Positions 25,574-33,806 of a DNA stretch of 64,000 nt are shown one piece after another. The first letter of the stretch is position 1; each line of letters begins with the position of its first letter. The position numbers were made by a program, and so were the translations under genes. This DNA comes from Salinirubellus litoreus (GTDB lineage: Archaea; Halobacteriota; Halobacteria; Halobacteriales; Haloarculaceae), in assembly GCF_037335815.1 (NCBI RefSeq), contig NZ_CP147841.1, positions 4,092,001-4,156,000 on the forward strand, written 5' to 3'. The notes beneath the pieces were generated by a model. The model was given only the letters and a program-made list of their open reading frames with translations, was not told where the DNA came from and did not search any database.

Positions 25574-26530
25574 CTACCGCGTCCGGTCGGCATCACTCGC
25601 CGACTCGATCCCGCCCGCGACCCGTTCGATCTCAGACCGCGTGAGCGTCGGGACCGATCCCGGGATCGTGGCGGCGAGCGCGCGGGCCGCGACGGCGGTC
25701 TTCAGCGCCCCGGTCGGATCCGATCCGGCGCGGTGAGCGGCGAGGAACGCGCCGGCGAACGCAGCCGCCCGGCCCGTCGTGTCCACGGCGTCGACGGTCG
25801 GGTTGGGGTACTCGTGGACCGTCGCGTCGTGGTAGACGACACAGGTCCGCTCGCGGGTGAGGAGGACGTACTCGAACCCCCACTCCGCGGCGAGGCCGTG
25901 CGTGAGTTCGGCGGGCGAACCGGACCGTTCGAGCACGGTCTCGACGTCGGCCTCGCGGGCGACGAAGACGTCGACGGCGGGGAAGAACCCGGTGAGCGTC
26001 TCCCGTGCGGCGTCGGGACCGGGCCAGAGCCACGGGCGGTACTCCAGCGAGAACGCCGTCGTCGCCCCGGCGTCGTTCGCGGTCTTCAGGAACCGGGCGG
26101 TCGCCCCCGCGAGGTCGTTCGACAGCGCCGGGGTCGCACCCGTGACGTACGCGACGTCGGCCCGTTCGACGGGCTCGAGCGGGAGGTCGTCCATCGAGAG
26201 GGAGGCGGCGGCCGCACCCGTTCGGTCGTCGACCCGGTCGTCGCCCCGCGGAGGGCCGCCGCGCTCGTGGAACGTGAGCCCCTGTCGGCCCCCGCCCCAC
26301 GAGACGCGAACGTCGAGGTCGTAGCCGCGGAGCTCGCTCGCGACCCGCCGACCCAGCGGCGAGTCGGGCAGCCGAGAGAGCCACGTCACGGGTTCACCCA
26401 GCCGCCGGGCGACGACCCCGGCGTTGCTCTCGGCCCCCGAGACCTGCACGTCGAGGCGGTCGGCCCGCTCCAGTCGGCCCGCTCCCGGCGGCGAGAGCCC
26501 CAGCGCGGTCTCGCCGAGCGTCACCAGCAT
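25574..26530 (-). CDS. PfkB-family carbohydrate kinase-like protein lacking the catalytic Asp
   Basis: A 318-aa ribokinase-fold protein similar to 2-keto-3-deoxygluconate/sugar kinases: N-terminal LGETALGLSPP, VSGAESNAGVVARRLG (substrate region), and the C-terminal signature region. The signature that normally reads DTxGAGDxF is DTTGRAAAFAGAF here (near residue 245), so the Gly-Ala-Gly anion hole and the catalytic base Asp are replaced. The rest of the fold looks intact and the reading frame is clean, so it is not an obvious pseudogene. It may be catalytically weak, use another residue, or serve as a sugar sensor. Start ATG at 26530. Confidence 0.78.
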   Translation of the reverse strand: MLVTLGETALGLSPPGAGRLERADRLDVQVSGAESNAGVVARRLGEPVTWLSRLPDSPLGRRVASELRGYDLDVRVSWGGGRQGLTFHERGGPPRGDDRVDDRTGAAAASLSMDDLPLEPVERADVAYVTGATPALSNDLAGATARFLKTANDAGATTAFSLEYRPWLWPGPDAARETLTGFFPAVDVFVAREADVETVLERSGSPAELTHGLAAEWGFEYVLLTRERTCVVYHDATVHEYPNPTVDAVDTTGRAAAFAGAFLAAHRAGSDPTGALKTAVAARALAATIPGSVPTLTRSEIERVAGGIESASDADRTR

Positions 26531-27093
26531 ACCCGTCGGTCGTGCCGCTCGGGTTTAGCGTTGCGGCCCGTTCGTCTCAGGAGTCGCACCCGTCTCGTGG
26601 CGATCGGCGGAACGGTCCACGGGTTTTGCCGGATCTCCCCATCGATCCGTGGACGTAGCGCGCGGAATGCATGGCGCGTACCGATGACGAGTTCGGCGAT
26701 GCACCGTCACGTACAGCGGACCGAACTCGCGGATCGATGTTTCCCGGATAGCTCGACACGCGCCACATCCGGGTACCGGAGGGGTTTTGTAGCGATACCG
26801 GATAGAAGAGGACGGACGGCACGGTCAGACGGCGACCTTTCAACCCACGTGGTCTCCACGTGGACTACCGCTGACTGACCTACCCCGTCTCTCTACCGAC
26901 GACGAGCGACCGCTGTTCCACGACCGGAGACACCAAACTGGGAGCGGTGGGCGCACAGACCTACCTGACGACACTGCCCCTCGTGCTGAGCGGAAGGACG
27001 ACTGCCTTCCGAATACGGCCTCTAAGTCGGTCACGCCGGGGGCCGTCGATCAATAACCAGCCGAGTTAGAGCGTCCGAAGGGATCCGAACTCA
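26531..27093. other. Intergenic region, no gene seen
   Basis: About 560 nt between the PfkB-like start and the 3' end of mutL. Two copies of the palindrome CCACGTGG lie 3 nt apart (26845-26852 and 26856-26863), which may be a protein-binding site. Open frames here are short and not protein-like. Confidence 0.45.
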
Positions 27094-29277
27094 CTATCCG
27101 GAGTCACGGCGGCCACCGTGACCGGGGTAGTCCCGTTCGAACCGTGCCTCGATCTCTTCGGTCCCGAGTTCGACGAGGACGGGCCGGCCGTGGGGGCAGG
27201 CGTACGGGTTCTCGCAGTCGTCGAGCACAGAGAGGAGCGCGACGACCGACCCCTCCGCCAGCGACTCGTTGCCCTTGATCGCGGGGTAGCAGGCCATGTC
27301 GCCGAGGAGGTCGTCGACCGCCGCCTCGACCGTCCCCCCGGGATCGCCCCCGACGAAATCCGCGAGGAGGTCCCGGACCAGTTCGGGGGCGTCCGACCCG
27401 GCGAGGACGGCGGGGACGGTCCTGACGCCGATGCGCTCGCCGCCATCGTCGAGCGACGCGCGGAACCCGAGCCGGGCGAGCGCCTCCCCGTGAGCCTCGA
27501 ACAGTTCGGCCTCCCGCGGCGTCACCGAGACCTCGACCGGCTCGACGAGCGTCTGGGTCGTCACGTCCCCGGCGAACCGCTCGCGGAGCCGCTCGTAGTT
27601 CACCCGCTCGTCCGCCGCGTGCTGATCGACCAGCACGAGGCCGTCGGGCGTCTCCGCGACCAGGTACGTGTCGTGAACCTGCCCGAGCACCCGCATCGGC
27701 GGCAGGCGTTCGAGGTCGACGTCCAGTGCGCTCCCGTCGTCGTCGGCCTCCGAACCGGCGAGTGTGGACTGTGCGGGCGACTGGCGGAACCGACGGGGGT
27801 GACCGTCCTCCTCGTCGTCCGGGGGGTCACGCGAGGGGGACGGCCCGCTGCCGGTTCCCGACGTCCGGCGGTCGGCGTCGTCGACGCTCGTCTCCTCGTT
27901 CGCGGAATCCCCCGGGGAGGCCGCGTCGTCCGATGTCGAACGGGAGGCGCGGTCCGCCTTCCGACCGCTCGTCGAGCCACCCTCCGACGCCGTGTCGAGG
28001 TCGGCGGTCCGCGAGCCTTCGTCGCGCCGGGACGACGCCGGCTGCTCGGGTTCGGAGACGGGTCCGTCCGTCGCCGGAGTCACCGACGGTGCGTCGCTCG
28101 TATCCGGAGCTGTCACGTCGCTCGCCTCCGCAGTCGCGTCGGTCCCCTCGACCCGTTCGGGGCGGACGGCCGTCTCGCCGGCCTGCGACCGACCGCGGGG
28201 GGCCGTAGACCGGAGCAGACCCGCGTCCAGTAGCCCGTCGCGGACGGCCTCGCGGACCCGCTGGCGGACCAGCTCCTCGTCGGCGAACCGGACCTCCATC
28301 TTCCGGGGGTGGACGTTCACGTCGATGGTCGCCGGGTCGACGTCGAGCCGCACCACCGCGAACGGGTAGCGGTCGGAGGCGAGCTGTCCGCCGTACGCGT
28401 CGACGACCGCCTCGCGGACCGCCCTCGCGGTCACGTACCGGCCGTTGACGAACGTCACGAGGTAGTCACGGGATGCTCGGTTCGTCTCGGGGTGGCTCAC
28501 GAGCCCCGAGATCCCGCGGAGCGGGCCGCTCTCAGTCGTCTCCTCGTTCCTCTCGTCCCCCTCGTTCCGGTCGTCCATCGACCCGATCGGGATCACGTTC
28601 TCGGCGACCTCCCGACCGTACACGGAGAGGACGGTACTCCTGAGGTCACCCCGTCCGGTCGTGGCGAACGTCTCGCGATCGCCGTGTTCGAGCGATGTCG
28701 CGACACCGGGGTTCGCCAGCGCGTAGGCCGTGACGATGCGGTTGACGTGATCGAACTCCGTCCCGGGCTGTTTGAGGTACTTCCGGCGGGCGGGGACGTT
28801 GTAGAACAGGTCCTCGACCTCGACGACCGTGCCCTCGGGACAGCCCACGCGCCCGACGTCCGTCACCTCGCCACCCTCGACGCGGAGCTCCGTGCCGGTC
28901 GCGCCTCCGCGCTCGCGCGTCCGGACGGTCAGGCGCGAGACGGCACCGATGGCGTGGAGCGCCTCCCCGCGAAAGCCGAGCGTGCCGACACCGCCTTCGA
29001 GATCGTCGATGTCACGGATCTTCGAGGTGGTGTGCTCGCGGACGGCCGCCCGGACCCCCTCGCGGGACATCCCGACGCCGTCGTCGCGGACGACGATACC
29101 GTCGATACCCCCGGATTCGACGGCGACCGACACCCGCGAGGCGTCGGCGTCGACGCTGTTCTCGACGAGTTCCTTCACCGCGCTCGCCGGCCGCTCGACC
29201 ACCTCGCCCGCCGCGATGCGGTCGACTGTGGCCGGGTCAAGTTCGCGGATCTCGCGTCCGGAGCGGCCGTCGCTCAT
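27094..29277 (-). CDS. mutL: DNA mismatch repair protein MutL
   Basis: A 727-aa MutL. The N-terminal GHKL ATPase has KELVENSVDAD, VRDDGVGM, TLGFRGEAL and ATGTELRVEGG (residues ~30-150). A long acidic Ser/Thr-rich linker (about residues 350-505) leads to the C-terminal dimerisation/endonuclease domain with DQHAADERVNYE (the metal motif DQHA(X)2E(X)4E, near 549) and CPHGRP (near 694). It is therefore an endonuclease-type MutL that can nick the strand itself. It acts with MutS, encoded on the same strand 6.4 kb upstream. Start ATG at 29277 precedes the conserved EIRELDPATVDRIAAGEV. Confidence 0.95.
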   Translation of the reverse strand: MSDGRSGREIRELDPATVDRIAAGEVVERPASAVKELVENSVDADASRVSVAVESGGIDGIVVRDDGVGMSREGVRAAVREHTTSKIRDIDDLEGGVGTLGFRGEALHAIGAVSRLTVRTRERGGATGTELRVEGGEVTDVGRVGCPEGTVVEVEDLFYNVPARRKYLKQPGTEFDHVNRIVTAYALANPGVATSLEHGDRETFATTGRGDLRSTVLSVYGREVAENVIPIGSMDDRNEGDERNEETTESGPLRGISGLVSHPETNRASRDYLVTFVNGRYVTARAVREAVVDAYGGQLASDRYPFAVVRLDVDPATIDVNVHPRKMEVRFADEELVRQRVREAVRDGLLDAGLLRSTAPRGRSQAGETAVRPERVEGTDATAEASDVTAPDTSDAPSVTPATDGPVSEPEQPASSRRDEGSRTADLDTASEGGSTSGRKADRASRSTSDDAASPGDSANEETSVDDADRRTSGTGSGPSPSRDPPDDEEDGHPRRFRQSPAQSTLAGSEADDDGSALDVDLERLPPMRVLGQVHDTYLVAETPDGLVLVDQHAADERVNYERLRERFAGDVTTQTLVEPVEVSVTPREAELFEAHGEALARLGFRASLDDGGERIGVRTVPAVLAGSDAPELVRDLLADFVGGDPGGTVEAAVDDLLGDMACYPAIKGNESLAEGSVVALLSVLDDCENPYACPHGRPVLVELGTEEIEARFERDYPGHGGRRDSG

Positions 29278-29413
29278 CGCCGTCGACACCTCGGTCGGGT
29301 GTGCGGACGACCACCAGTGCTCATCGCCCCGAGCGAGGGAACGAGCACGTATCAATCCCGCGGGGTGGGGCGACCAGGGGGAGATATGTACCGGCCGACC
29401 GAACGGGAGCGGC

Positions 29414-29833
29414 GTGACCGCCCTCCACCTCCTCGTCCGAACCGTACACGTTCTCGGGATGGTCGTCCTCCTCGGCGGGAGCGCGTCCGCCTGGAACGCG
29501 CTCCGTTCCGACCCGGATCCCGGACTCCTCGTCCGGTACGAGTGGCTGTTCTGGGGGACGACTGGCGCGATGCTCGTCACCGGCGTCGGCAACCTCGGCG
29601 CGCTCGGCGCGCCCGGCCCGGCGACCCGCTGGGGGACGGTACTGACGGTCAAGCTCGCGCTCGTTCTCGTGTTCGTCGTCGGCTCCGCCGTCCGGACGCT
29701 CGCGGTCGAGCGGCTCGCCCGCGAGGACGGGGCGCTCGCCGCCGCGCGCGCCCCACTCAGGCGGCTGTACGCCGCGACCACCGTCGCCCTGCTCGCCGTC
29801 GTCGTCCTCGCGGAGGTGCTCGCCCATGGCTGA
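29414..29833 (+). CDS. CopD-like membrane protein
   Basis: A 139-aa protein with four hydrophobic helices (LHLLVRTVHVLGMVVLLGGS, WLFWGTTGAMLVTGVGNLG, VLTVKLALVLVFVVGSAV, LYAATTVALLAVVVLAEV). A histidine in the first helix (VRTVHVLG) and the overall spacing resemble the CopD/DUF2269-type transmembrane domain, where histidines bind haem or copper. GTG start at 29414, with a TATA-like GATATGTA about 27 nt upstream. It overlaps the next membrane gene by 8 nt, so they are one operon. Confidence 0.62.
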   Translation: MTALHLLVRTVHVLGMVVLLGGSASAWNALRSDPDPGLLVRYEWLFWGTTGAMLVTGVGNLGALGAPGPATRWGTVLTVKLALVLVFVVGSAVRTLAVERLAREDGALAAARAPLRRLYAATTVALLAVVVLAEVLAHG

Positions 29834-30314
29834 GATGGCCGAGATCCACCTCGAGACGTGGACGGTCGCGACGTTCGACGTCGTCGCCCTCGGTCTGGTC
29901 GGGGTCCTCGCGGGCCACGCGAGCGGCGGGCTCGGCGAGGCACTCGGGAACGTGGGAACCGTCGCGGGAGTGCTGGTCTTCGGCTACCTCTGGGTGCTCA
30001 CCCTCGTCGCGATGCGGTGGGTGCTCGCCGACGGCGGCCTCTCCCGGGGGGCGGGCCGGTCGCTCGGGCAGCTTCTCGCCCGCGGCGTCGCCGGGTCGGC
30101 GCTCGTCGGAACGGCGTTCGTCGGTGGGCTCGGACTCGTGGCGGGGCTCCTCGGCCTCCGCTCGGGGATCGACCTCCTCTCGGTGGGGCTCCTGACGCTG
30201 TTCGGTGCGGTCGGCGGGGCCATCGGCGGGGCGCTCCTCGGAGTCGTCTTCGGACTCGTCGACGTGGGCCTCGCCCGGGGGGCCGACGCCCTGGTCGACC
30301 GGCTGGTGGACTGA
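29826..30314 (+). CDS. Small multi-pass membrane protein, function unknown
   Basis: A 162-aa hydrophobic protein with four or five membrane segments and many Gly/Ala/Leu residues; I do not recognise the family. The start ATG at 29826 lies inside the end of the CopD-like gene (8-nt overlap), so translation is probably coupled. The C-terminal segment is glycine-zipper-like (GAVGGAIGGALLGVVFG). Context suggests a partner of the CopD-like protein; nothing more can be said. Confidence 0.6.
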   Translation: MAEMAEIHLETWTVATFDVVALGLVGVLAGHASGGLGEALGNVGTVAGVLVFGYLWVLTLVAMRWVLADGGLSRGAGRSLGQLLARGVAGSALVGTAFVGGLGLVAGLLGLRSGIDLLSVGLLTLFGAVGGAIGGALLGVVFGLVDVGLARGADALVDRLVD

Positions 30315-30374
30315 CGCACTCGCGGTGTCGGGAACCGCGCATCCGGAGTGGTATCGACCATCAAACCGGAAGAC

Positions 30375-30443
30375 TACGGGAGGAGTTTTCCGATAGAACG
30401 ATCTCACCCCGGCCACCGACAGTGTCGTACCTCTCCTCCCGTA
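30375..30443. repeat. 11-bp inverted repeat upstream of TauE-like gene
   Basis: TACGGGAGGAG (30375-30385) and CTCCTCCCGTA (30433-30443) are perfect inverse copies, 47 nt apart, in the 223-nt gap before the TauE-like gene. Outside them GTGGTA (30346) and TACCAC (30442) also pair. Could be an operator pair or a leader-RNA fold. Confidence 0.4.
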
Positions 30444-30537
30444 CCACAGCGACGAGTAGCGGTGGCAACGGCGTCCGAGCGACGGGCGGTCGCGACGGCC
30501 AGGACGGGCCGAGCGGCCCGGACGGGGTGGCGGGCTG

Positions 30538-31494
30538 ATGTTCGGGACGGGCATCCCCCCGGTGGGACTGGTACTGCTGGTACTCCTGGGGTTCACCATC
30601 GCCACCACGGTCAACACGTTCGCGATGGAGGCGGCGGTGCTGTTCACCCCCGCGTTCCTGTTCGTCTTCCCCCGCGTCGTCCCCGGCTTCCCCTCGATCG
30701 GGGTGAACGCGGCCATCGGACTGGCGCTGTTCGTCGAGCTGTTCGGCTACAGTTCGAGCGTCGCGGCCTACTGGTTCCGCCACCAGATCGACTTCGACGT
30801 CGCCCGGAAAGTCCTCGCAATCACCGTCCCGGTCGCCGTCGTCGCCCGGGTCGGCTCCTACGCCGTCCCCTCGACGGCGCTGATGCTCGCGTTCGGCGGC
30901 CTGCTCGTCGTCCTCTCGGTCGTGCTCTACGAGTCACACGAACACGGCCCGTCGCTGATGGACGCGCTCCTGGAGAAGCCCGTCTCGGGGCTGGGTCTCA
31001 CCGACGAGCTTCCGGACTCCTACGAGCCACGGACGCGGGCGCTCGCCGACGGCGGGACGGAGGGCGCCGGACGGGGATCGTTCCACCTCGAACCGCTCGA
31101 CACGGCGATGACCGTCGTGGGCGGCGCGCTCGCCGGGCTCGTCGGCATCGCCGTCGGCGAGCTCACACAGACGATGCTCACCGTCCGGAAGAAGGTCCCC
31201 GTGGGGATCTCGACGGGGACGAGCGCGTTCGTGCTCCACCTCACGATCGTCTCGGCGCTGATCACCAACGTCGCCCTGCTCCGGTTCGCGCCGAGCATCG
31301 CGGGCGAGGGGTTCACCGTCCCGTTCGGGGTCGGTATCTTCGTCGCCATCGGGTGCCTGTTCGGCGGGCAGATGGGCGCGTACCTCAACAGCCGGCTCTC
31401 CGAGGCGGCGGTGATACGGATGCTGATGGTCGCCTACTTCCTCGTCGGCGTCCTCGTCAGCGTCCGGACGCTGTTTCTCGGGGCGACGCATTAG
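30538..31494 (+). CDS. TauE/SafE-type sulfite/organic-anion exporter
   Basis: A 318-aa permease with about eight hydrophobic segments in two similar halves joined by a soluble loop (residues ~130-185). The first half (GFTIATTVNTFAMEAAVLFTPAFLF) and second (GALAGLVGIAVGELTQTMLTVRKKVPVGISTGTS) show the paired layout of the TauE/SafE (DUF81) family, which moves sulfite, sulfoacetate or similar anions. The substrate is unknown. The start is the ATG at 30538. No sulfur genes are adjacent. Confidence 0.8.
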   Translation: MFGTGIPPVGLVLLVLLGFTIATTVNTFAMEAAVLFTPAFLFVFPRVVPGFPSIGVNAAIGLALFVELFGYSSSVAAYWFRHQIDFDVARKVLAITVPVAVVARVGSYAVPSTALMLAFGGLLVVLSVVLYESHEHGPSLMDALLEKPVSGLGLTDELPDSYEPRTRALADGGTEGAGRGSFHLEPLDTAMTVVGGALAGLVGIAVGELTQTMLTVRKKVPVGISTGTSAFVLHLTIVSALITNVALLRFAPSIAGEGFTVPFGVGIFVAIGCLFGGQMGAYLNSRLSEAAVIRMLMVAYFLVGVLVSVRTLFLGATH

Positions 31495-31660
31495 CACTCA
31501 TCGGTCGCGCCGGATACTGTCCTATCCGGGCACCGTTCGTCCCGCTGAAAGGATATTGTTCCGCGAGAAACCACGCGACGGTGGCAGTGCCAGTCACAGT
31601 GGCCACGTGATAGCGCTGTCCTTCACGCGACAACAGGTCACGCAAGGATCGCGAGCGGCC

Positions 31661-32677
31661 TTACCTGTATCCCAGGTATTCGAGCCGGCGTTCGGCATCA
31701 TTATTGATCGTTTCATCTTGTCTCTCAGGGGGGGCTGACCGGACGACTTTCCGTCTTTTCCCCGGGAACTCGTGCCACGGCACCTTCAGTAATTTCGCCA
31801 CGTGAACGTTCGGAGGGTGGCCGTACCCCCTCACCGGCACGGGAAGGGTCCGATCACCGATGAGATTAGCGTGATCCGAAGTGATCACTGTCTTTCCCTC
31901 TAATCTATCGATCAAATCAGGTATGTATCCTAGTACGAGTTCGAGGTTCTCGCGGTAGGCGTCCTGGAGGAGGGAGTGGTCGTTCCGAAACGACCTATAC
32001 GCCTGATGCCAGGGATCGGTGGCGAACTTCTTCTCACGCTCGCCGTACACCCCACGATTATATTCTATTTTCTCACCGCTCTCCCCCAGGAATGGATGGT
32101 GTGGCTGCATGAAGTGGATAATGATTCTCTTTCTCGGATACTCCGACGCGATCCGGGACGCTGCTTCGCTCATCGTGCCCGGTGGGACCGTTTTGACAGA
32201 TTCCTCCCAATAGCTATCGCTCCCATTTATCAGGTCATGCTTTGCGTGGAACACGCCCTCAGGGATGTTCTTCGTGAACGGATTCGAGCTGATATATACC
32301 GTATCGTGATAGTTCCCAGAACCGAAGTTCTTTCGCAGAAACTCCAGCGATGCGCTTCCTTCGGAGATCCTATGAGATAGGGTCTCGGTGTCCAGATGGG
32401 GGTTATCAGTTATTACCCGCCGATAGGTATCGAGCCTGCAACCATCGAGTATGATCAGATTGTCCCAGTCGAGCTGCATGAGTTCGGAATCCTTGTCGTT
32501 TCGGAGATAAGACTGTACCTTACCGTTTATTACCAATCCAACCAACCGGATAGTGGAGATACTATTCGTGTTCGAATTGTAGAACTGTGGCAGGATGGCT
32601 CTATCGACGGTACGTTTGATAAATCCGATCGATTTGAGAGGGTGTCGAACCCCCTTTACTATCTCACTTATCTTCAT
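31661..32677 (-). CDS. Sulfatase-like / phosphoglycerol-transferase-like protein (AT-rich)
   Basis: A 338-aa protein of the alkaline-phosphatase/sulfatase fold as seen in haloarchaeal surface-polysaccharide loci: an N-terminal segment LIILDGCRLDTYRRV (Asp and the position normally holding the Thr/Cys/Ser nucleophile, near residue 73), a central HFMQPHHPFLG, and a C-terminal ITSDHANLIGDR plus GYGHPPN (metal ligands). The start ATG at 32677 gives the usual MKISEIVKG-type N-terminus. Base composition is clearly more AT-rich than the surroundings and basic residues are common, which suggests horizontal transfer. It stands alone without glycosyltransferases, so it may be a leftover from a larger cluster. 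Confidence 0.72.
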   Translation of the reverse strand: MKISEIVKGVRHPLKSIGFIKRTVDRAILPQFYNSNTNSISTIRLVGLVINGKVQSYLRNDKDSELMQLDWDNLIILDGCRLDTYRRVITDNPHLDTETLSHRISEGSASLEFLRKNFGSGNYHDTVYISSNPFTKNIPEGVFHAKHDLINGSDSYWEESVKTVPPGTMSEAASRIASEYPRKRIIIHFMQPHHPFLGESGEKIEYNRGVYGEREKKFATDPWHQAYRSFRNDHSLLQDAYRENLELVLGYIPDLIDRLEGKTVITSDHANLIGDRTLPVPVRGYGHPPNVHVAKLLKVPWHEFPGKRRKVVRSAPPERQDETINNDAERRLEYLGYR

Positions 32678-32779
32678 CACGGGTGGAACGAGACTGTATT
32701 CGTGGTGCACCTTGGCTGAAACGGAGGGAGTACGCATCAGGATCCGTTAGCAGACGAATAGGCGTTCCGTAAACTAATC

Positions 32780-33010
32780 GGACTAAGAGATATAAAAACA
32801 TTACAGGTGGATGAAGACGGACCGATTCGGATGACTGCTCCCCTCGTGTATCACCGGGTATCATCCACTCCAGTGTGGAGTCAGTGATTGACGTTCGGGC
32901 GCCCCCGGGACATTCTATCATCACCCCGATCTTCGCCTGCTGGTCCGACGTGGCGACTCCTAATCGACACGTCTCCTCCGCAAATCATCCCCGACTTCCC
33001 GTCATAGAGA
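32780..33010 (-). pseudogene. Possible degraded acyltransferase (hexapeptide-repeat) fragment
   Basis: Two overlapping minus-strand frames carry protein-like text that join with one frameshift: SGMICGGDVSIRSRHVGPAG (about 32935-32995) then AKIGVMIECPGGARTSITDS (about 32885-32940), followed by WMIPGDTRGEQSSESV. The IxIGxxV/GARTSITDS pattern is reminiscent of left-handed beta-helix acetyltransferases from polysaccharide clusters. It is upstream of the sulfatase-like gene on the same strand. The likeness is weak. Confidence 0.22.
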
Positions 33011-33023
33011 ATCGAGGCGGATA

Positions 33024-33103
33024 CCCGCGTCTTCAGGCGTCCCGAGAACGCCAGAGGCGTTCTCGTGGGCTGCACGAGACGAACCGCGTCTCGTGAACGC
33101 GGG
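33024..33103 (+). repeat. Three-way-junction element: IS-end-like stem split by two hairpins
   Basis: An outer stem CCCGCGT (33024-33030) / ACGCGGG (33097-33103) encloses two perfect hairpins: CGAGAACGCC/GGCGTTCTCG (33043-33065, 10 bp, 3-nt loop) and CACGAGACG/CGTCTCGTG (33073-33095, 9 bp, 5-nt loop). The outer stem followed by AGGAAGCCGAC resembles the right-end hairpin plus tail of IS200/IS605 elements (compare CGGCGAGG then AGGATGTCA at 61554-61570). The inner hairpins look like a later insertion or a structured RNA. Confidence 0.5.
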
Positions 33104-33536
33104 AGGAAGCCGACAGGGTGCCGTCTTTCCCACTGTTCTTCGACCGTCCGGTTTCCGAACGTGAGCGGTACTGCTAACTGAGTGTTGATTGTGTGTCATG
33201 GTACTGCATCCGAGCCAAAATGACTCGGGTGTAGGGGCACCCGTAGGCGTGCCCCGGATTAAACATCCCGGCGATGTGCAGAAACTCGGGGCCGATGCCG
33301 CCGTCCCTCCGGGTCGGAGTAACCGACTCGTGAAACGACCGCGTTCGAGGCCACCGAGAATTAAAGCGGTGTGAGTCAGCCGGTCGGTCCGTCGTGGACC
33401 GAACGTGCCTCTCCATAGGCCAGCGTCTCTCCGGATAAAGCCTGGAGAGAGTACGTCCGAGGACGCAGAACAGCCTCCTCGGACCGAACGCTGACGTACA
33501 GCCCGCCTCGGTCTGCCGCAGGTCGGTGGCTGGAAA

Positions 33537-33574
33537 CCCATCATGGGGGAAATGCCACGGCCTTCAGGCCGTGG
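33537..33574 (+). mobile_element. Solo right end of an IS200/IS605-type element
   Basis: CCCAT/ATGGG (33537-33547) followed by CCACGGCC-TTCA-GGCCGTGG (33555-33574), an 8-bp stem with a four-base loop. The intact IS at 59.7-61.6 kb ends with the same two-hairpin order: CCCA/TGGG at 61527-61538, then an 8-bp stem with TTTA loop at 61542-61561. No tnpA or tnpB is left here, so this is a remnant or a non-autonomous derivative. Confidence 0.6.
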
Positions 33575-33806
33575 TAGCTTACTCGAGAAGTCGCTCCGCG
33601 ACTTCGCCTGGCGCCAACCCGATGATATTCACTAGAAAGATCGTTTCCACTACTGATGCGGCCGAGAACACGTCGCAGTGATCGTGTCGTCACGAAGCGT
33701 CGGATCACCCGCCGGTGGTGAGGGATGGGGGGTGGTTACACGGCAGTCGAGGCCCGCACGCTGTGGCGAGACGCTTTGTACTCCGGGGACGTCCCAACGA
33801 AGAACG

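Larger units (their letters stand above)
32678..33806. other. Gene-poor, repeat-rich stretch
   Basis: A 1.1-kb region with no intact gene. From right to left it holds the leaderless promoter area of PPK2, the solo IS-end hairpin pair (33537-33574), a run of short frames from 33.1 to 33.5 kb with several small stems (e.g. GGGGCAC/GTGCCCC within 33235-33256), the folded element at 33024-33103, and the possible acyltransferase relic. Confidence 0.5.

Noticed and set aside
33189..33374. A 61-codon frame in the repeat-rich stretch
   Set aside because: Basic, low-complexity text that overlaps stable DNA hairpins (GGGGCAC/GTGCCCC); better explained as IS debris than a gene.
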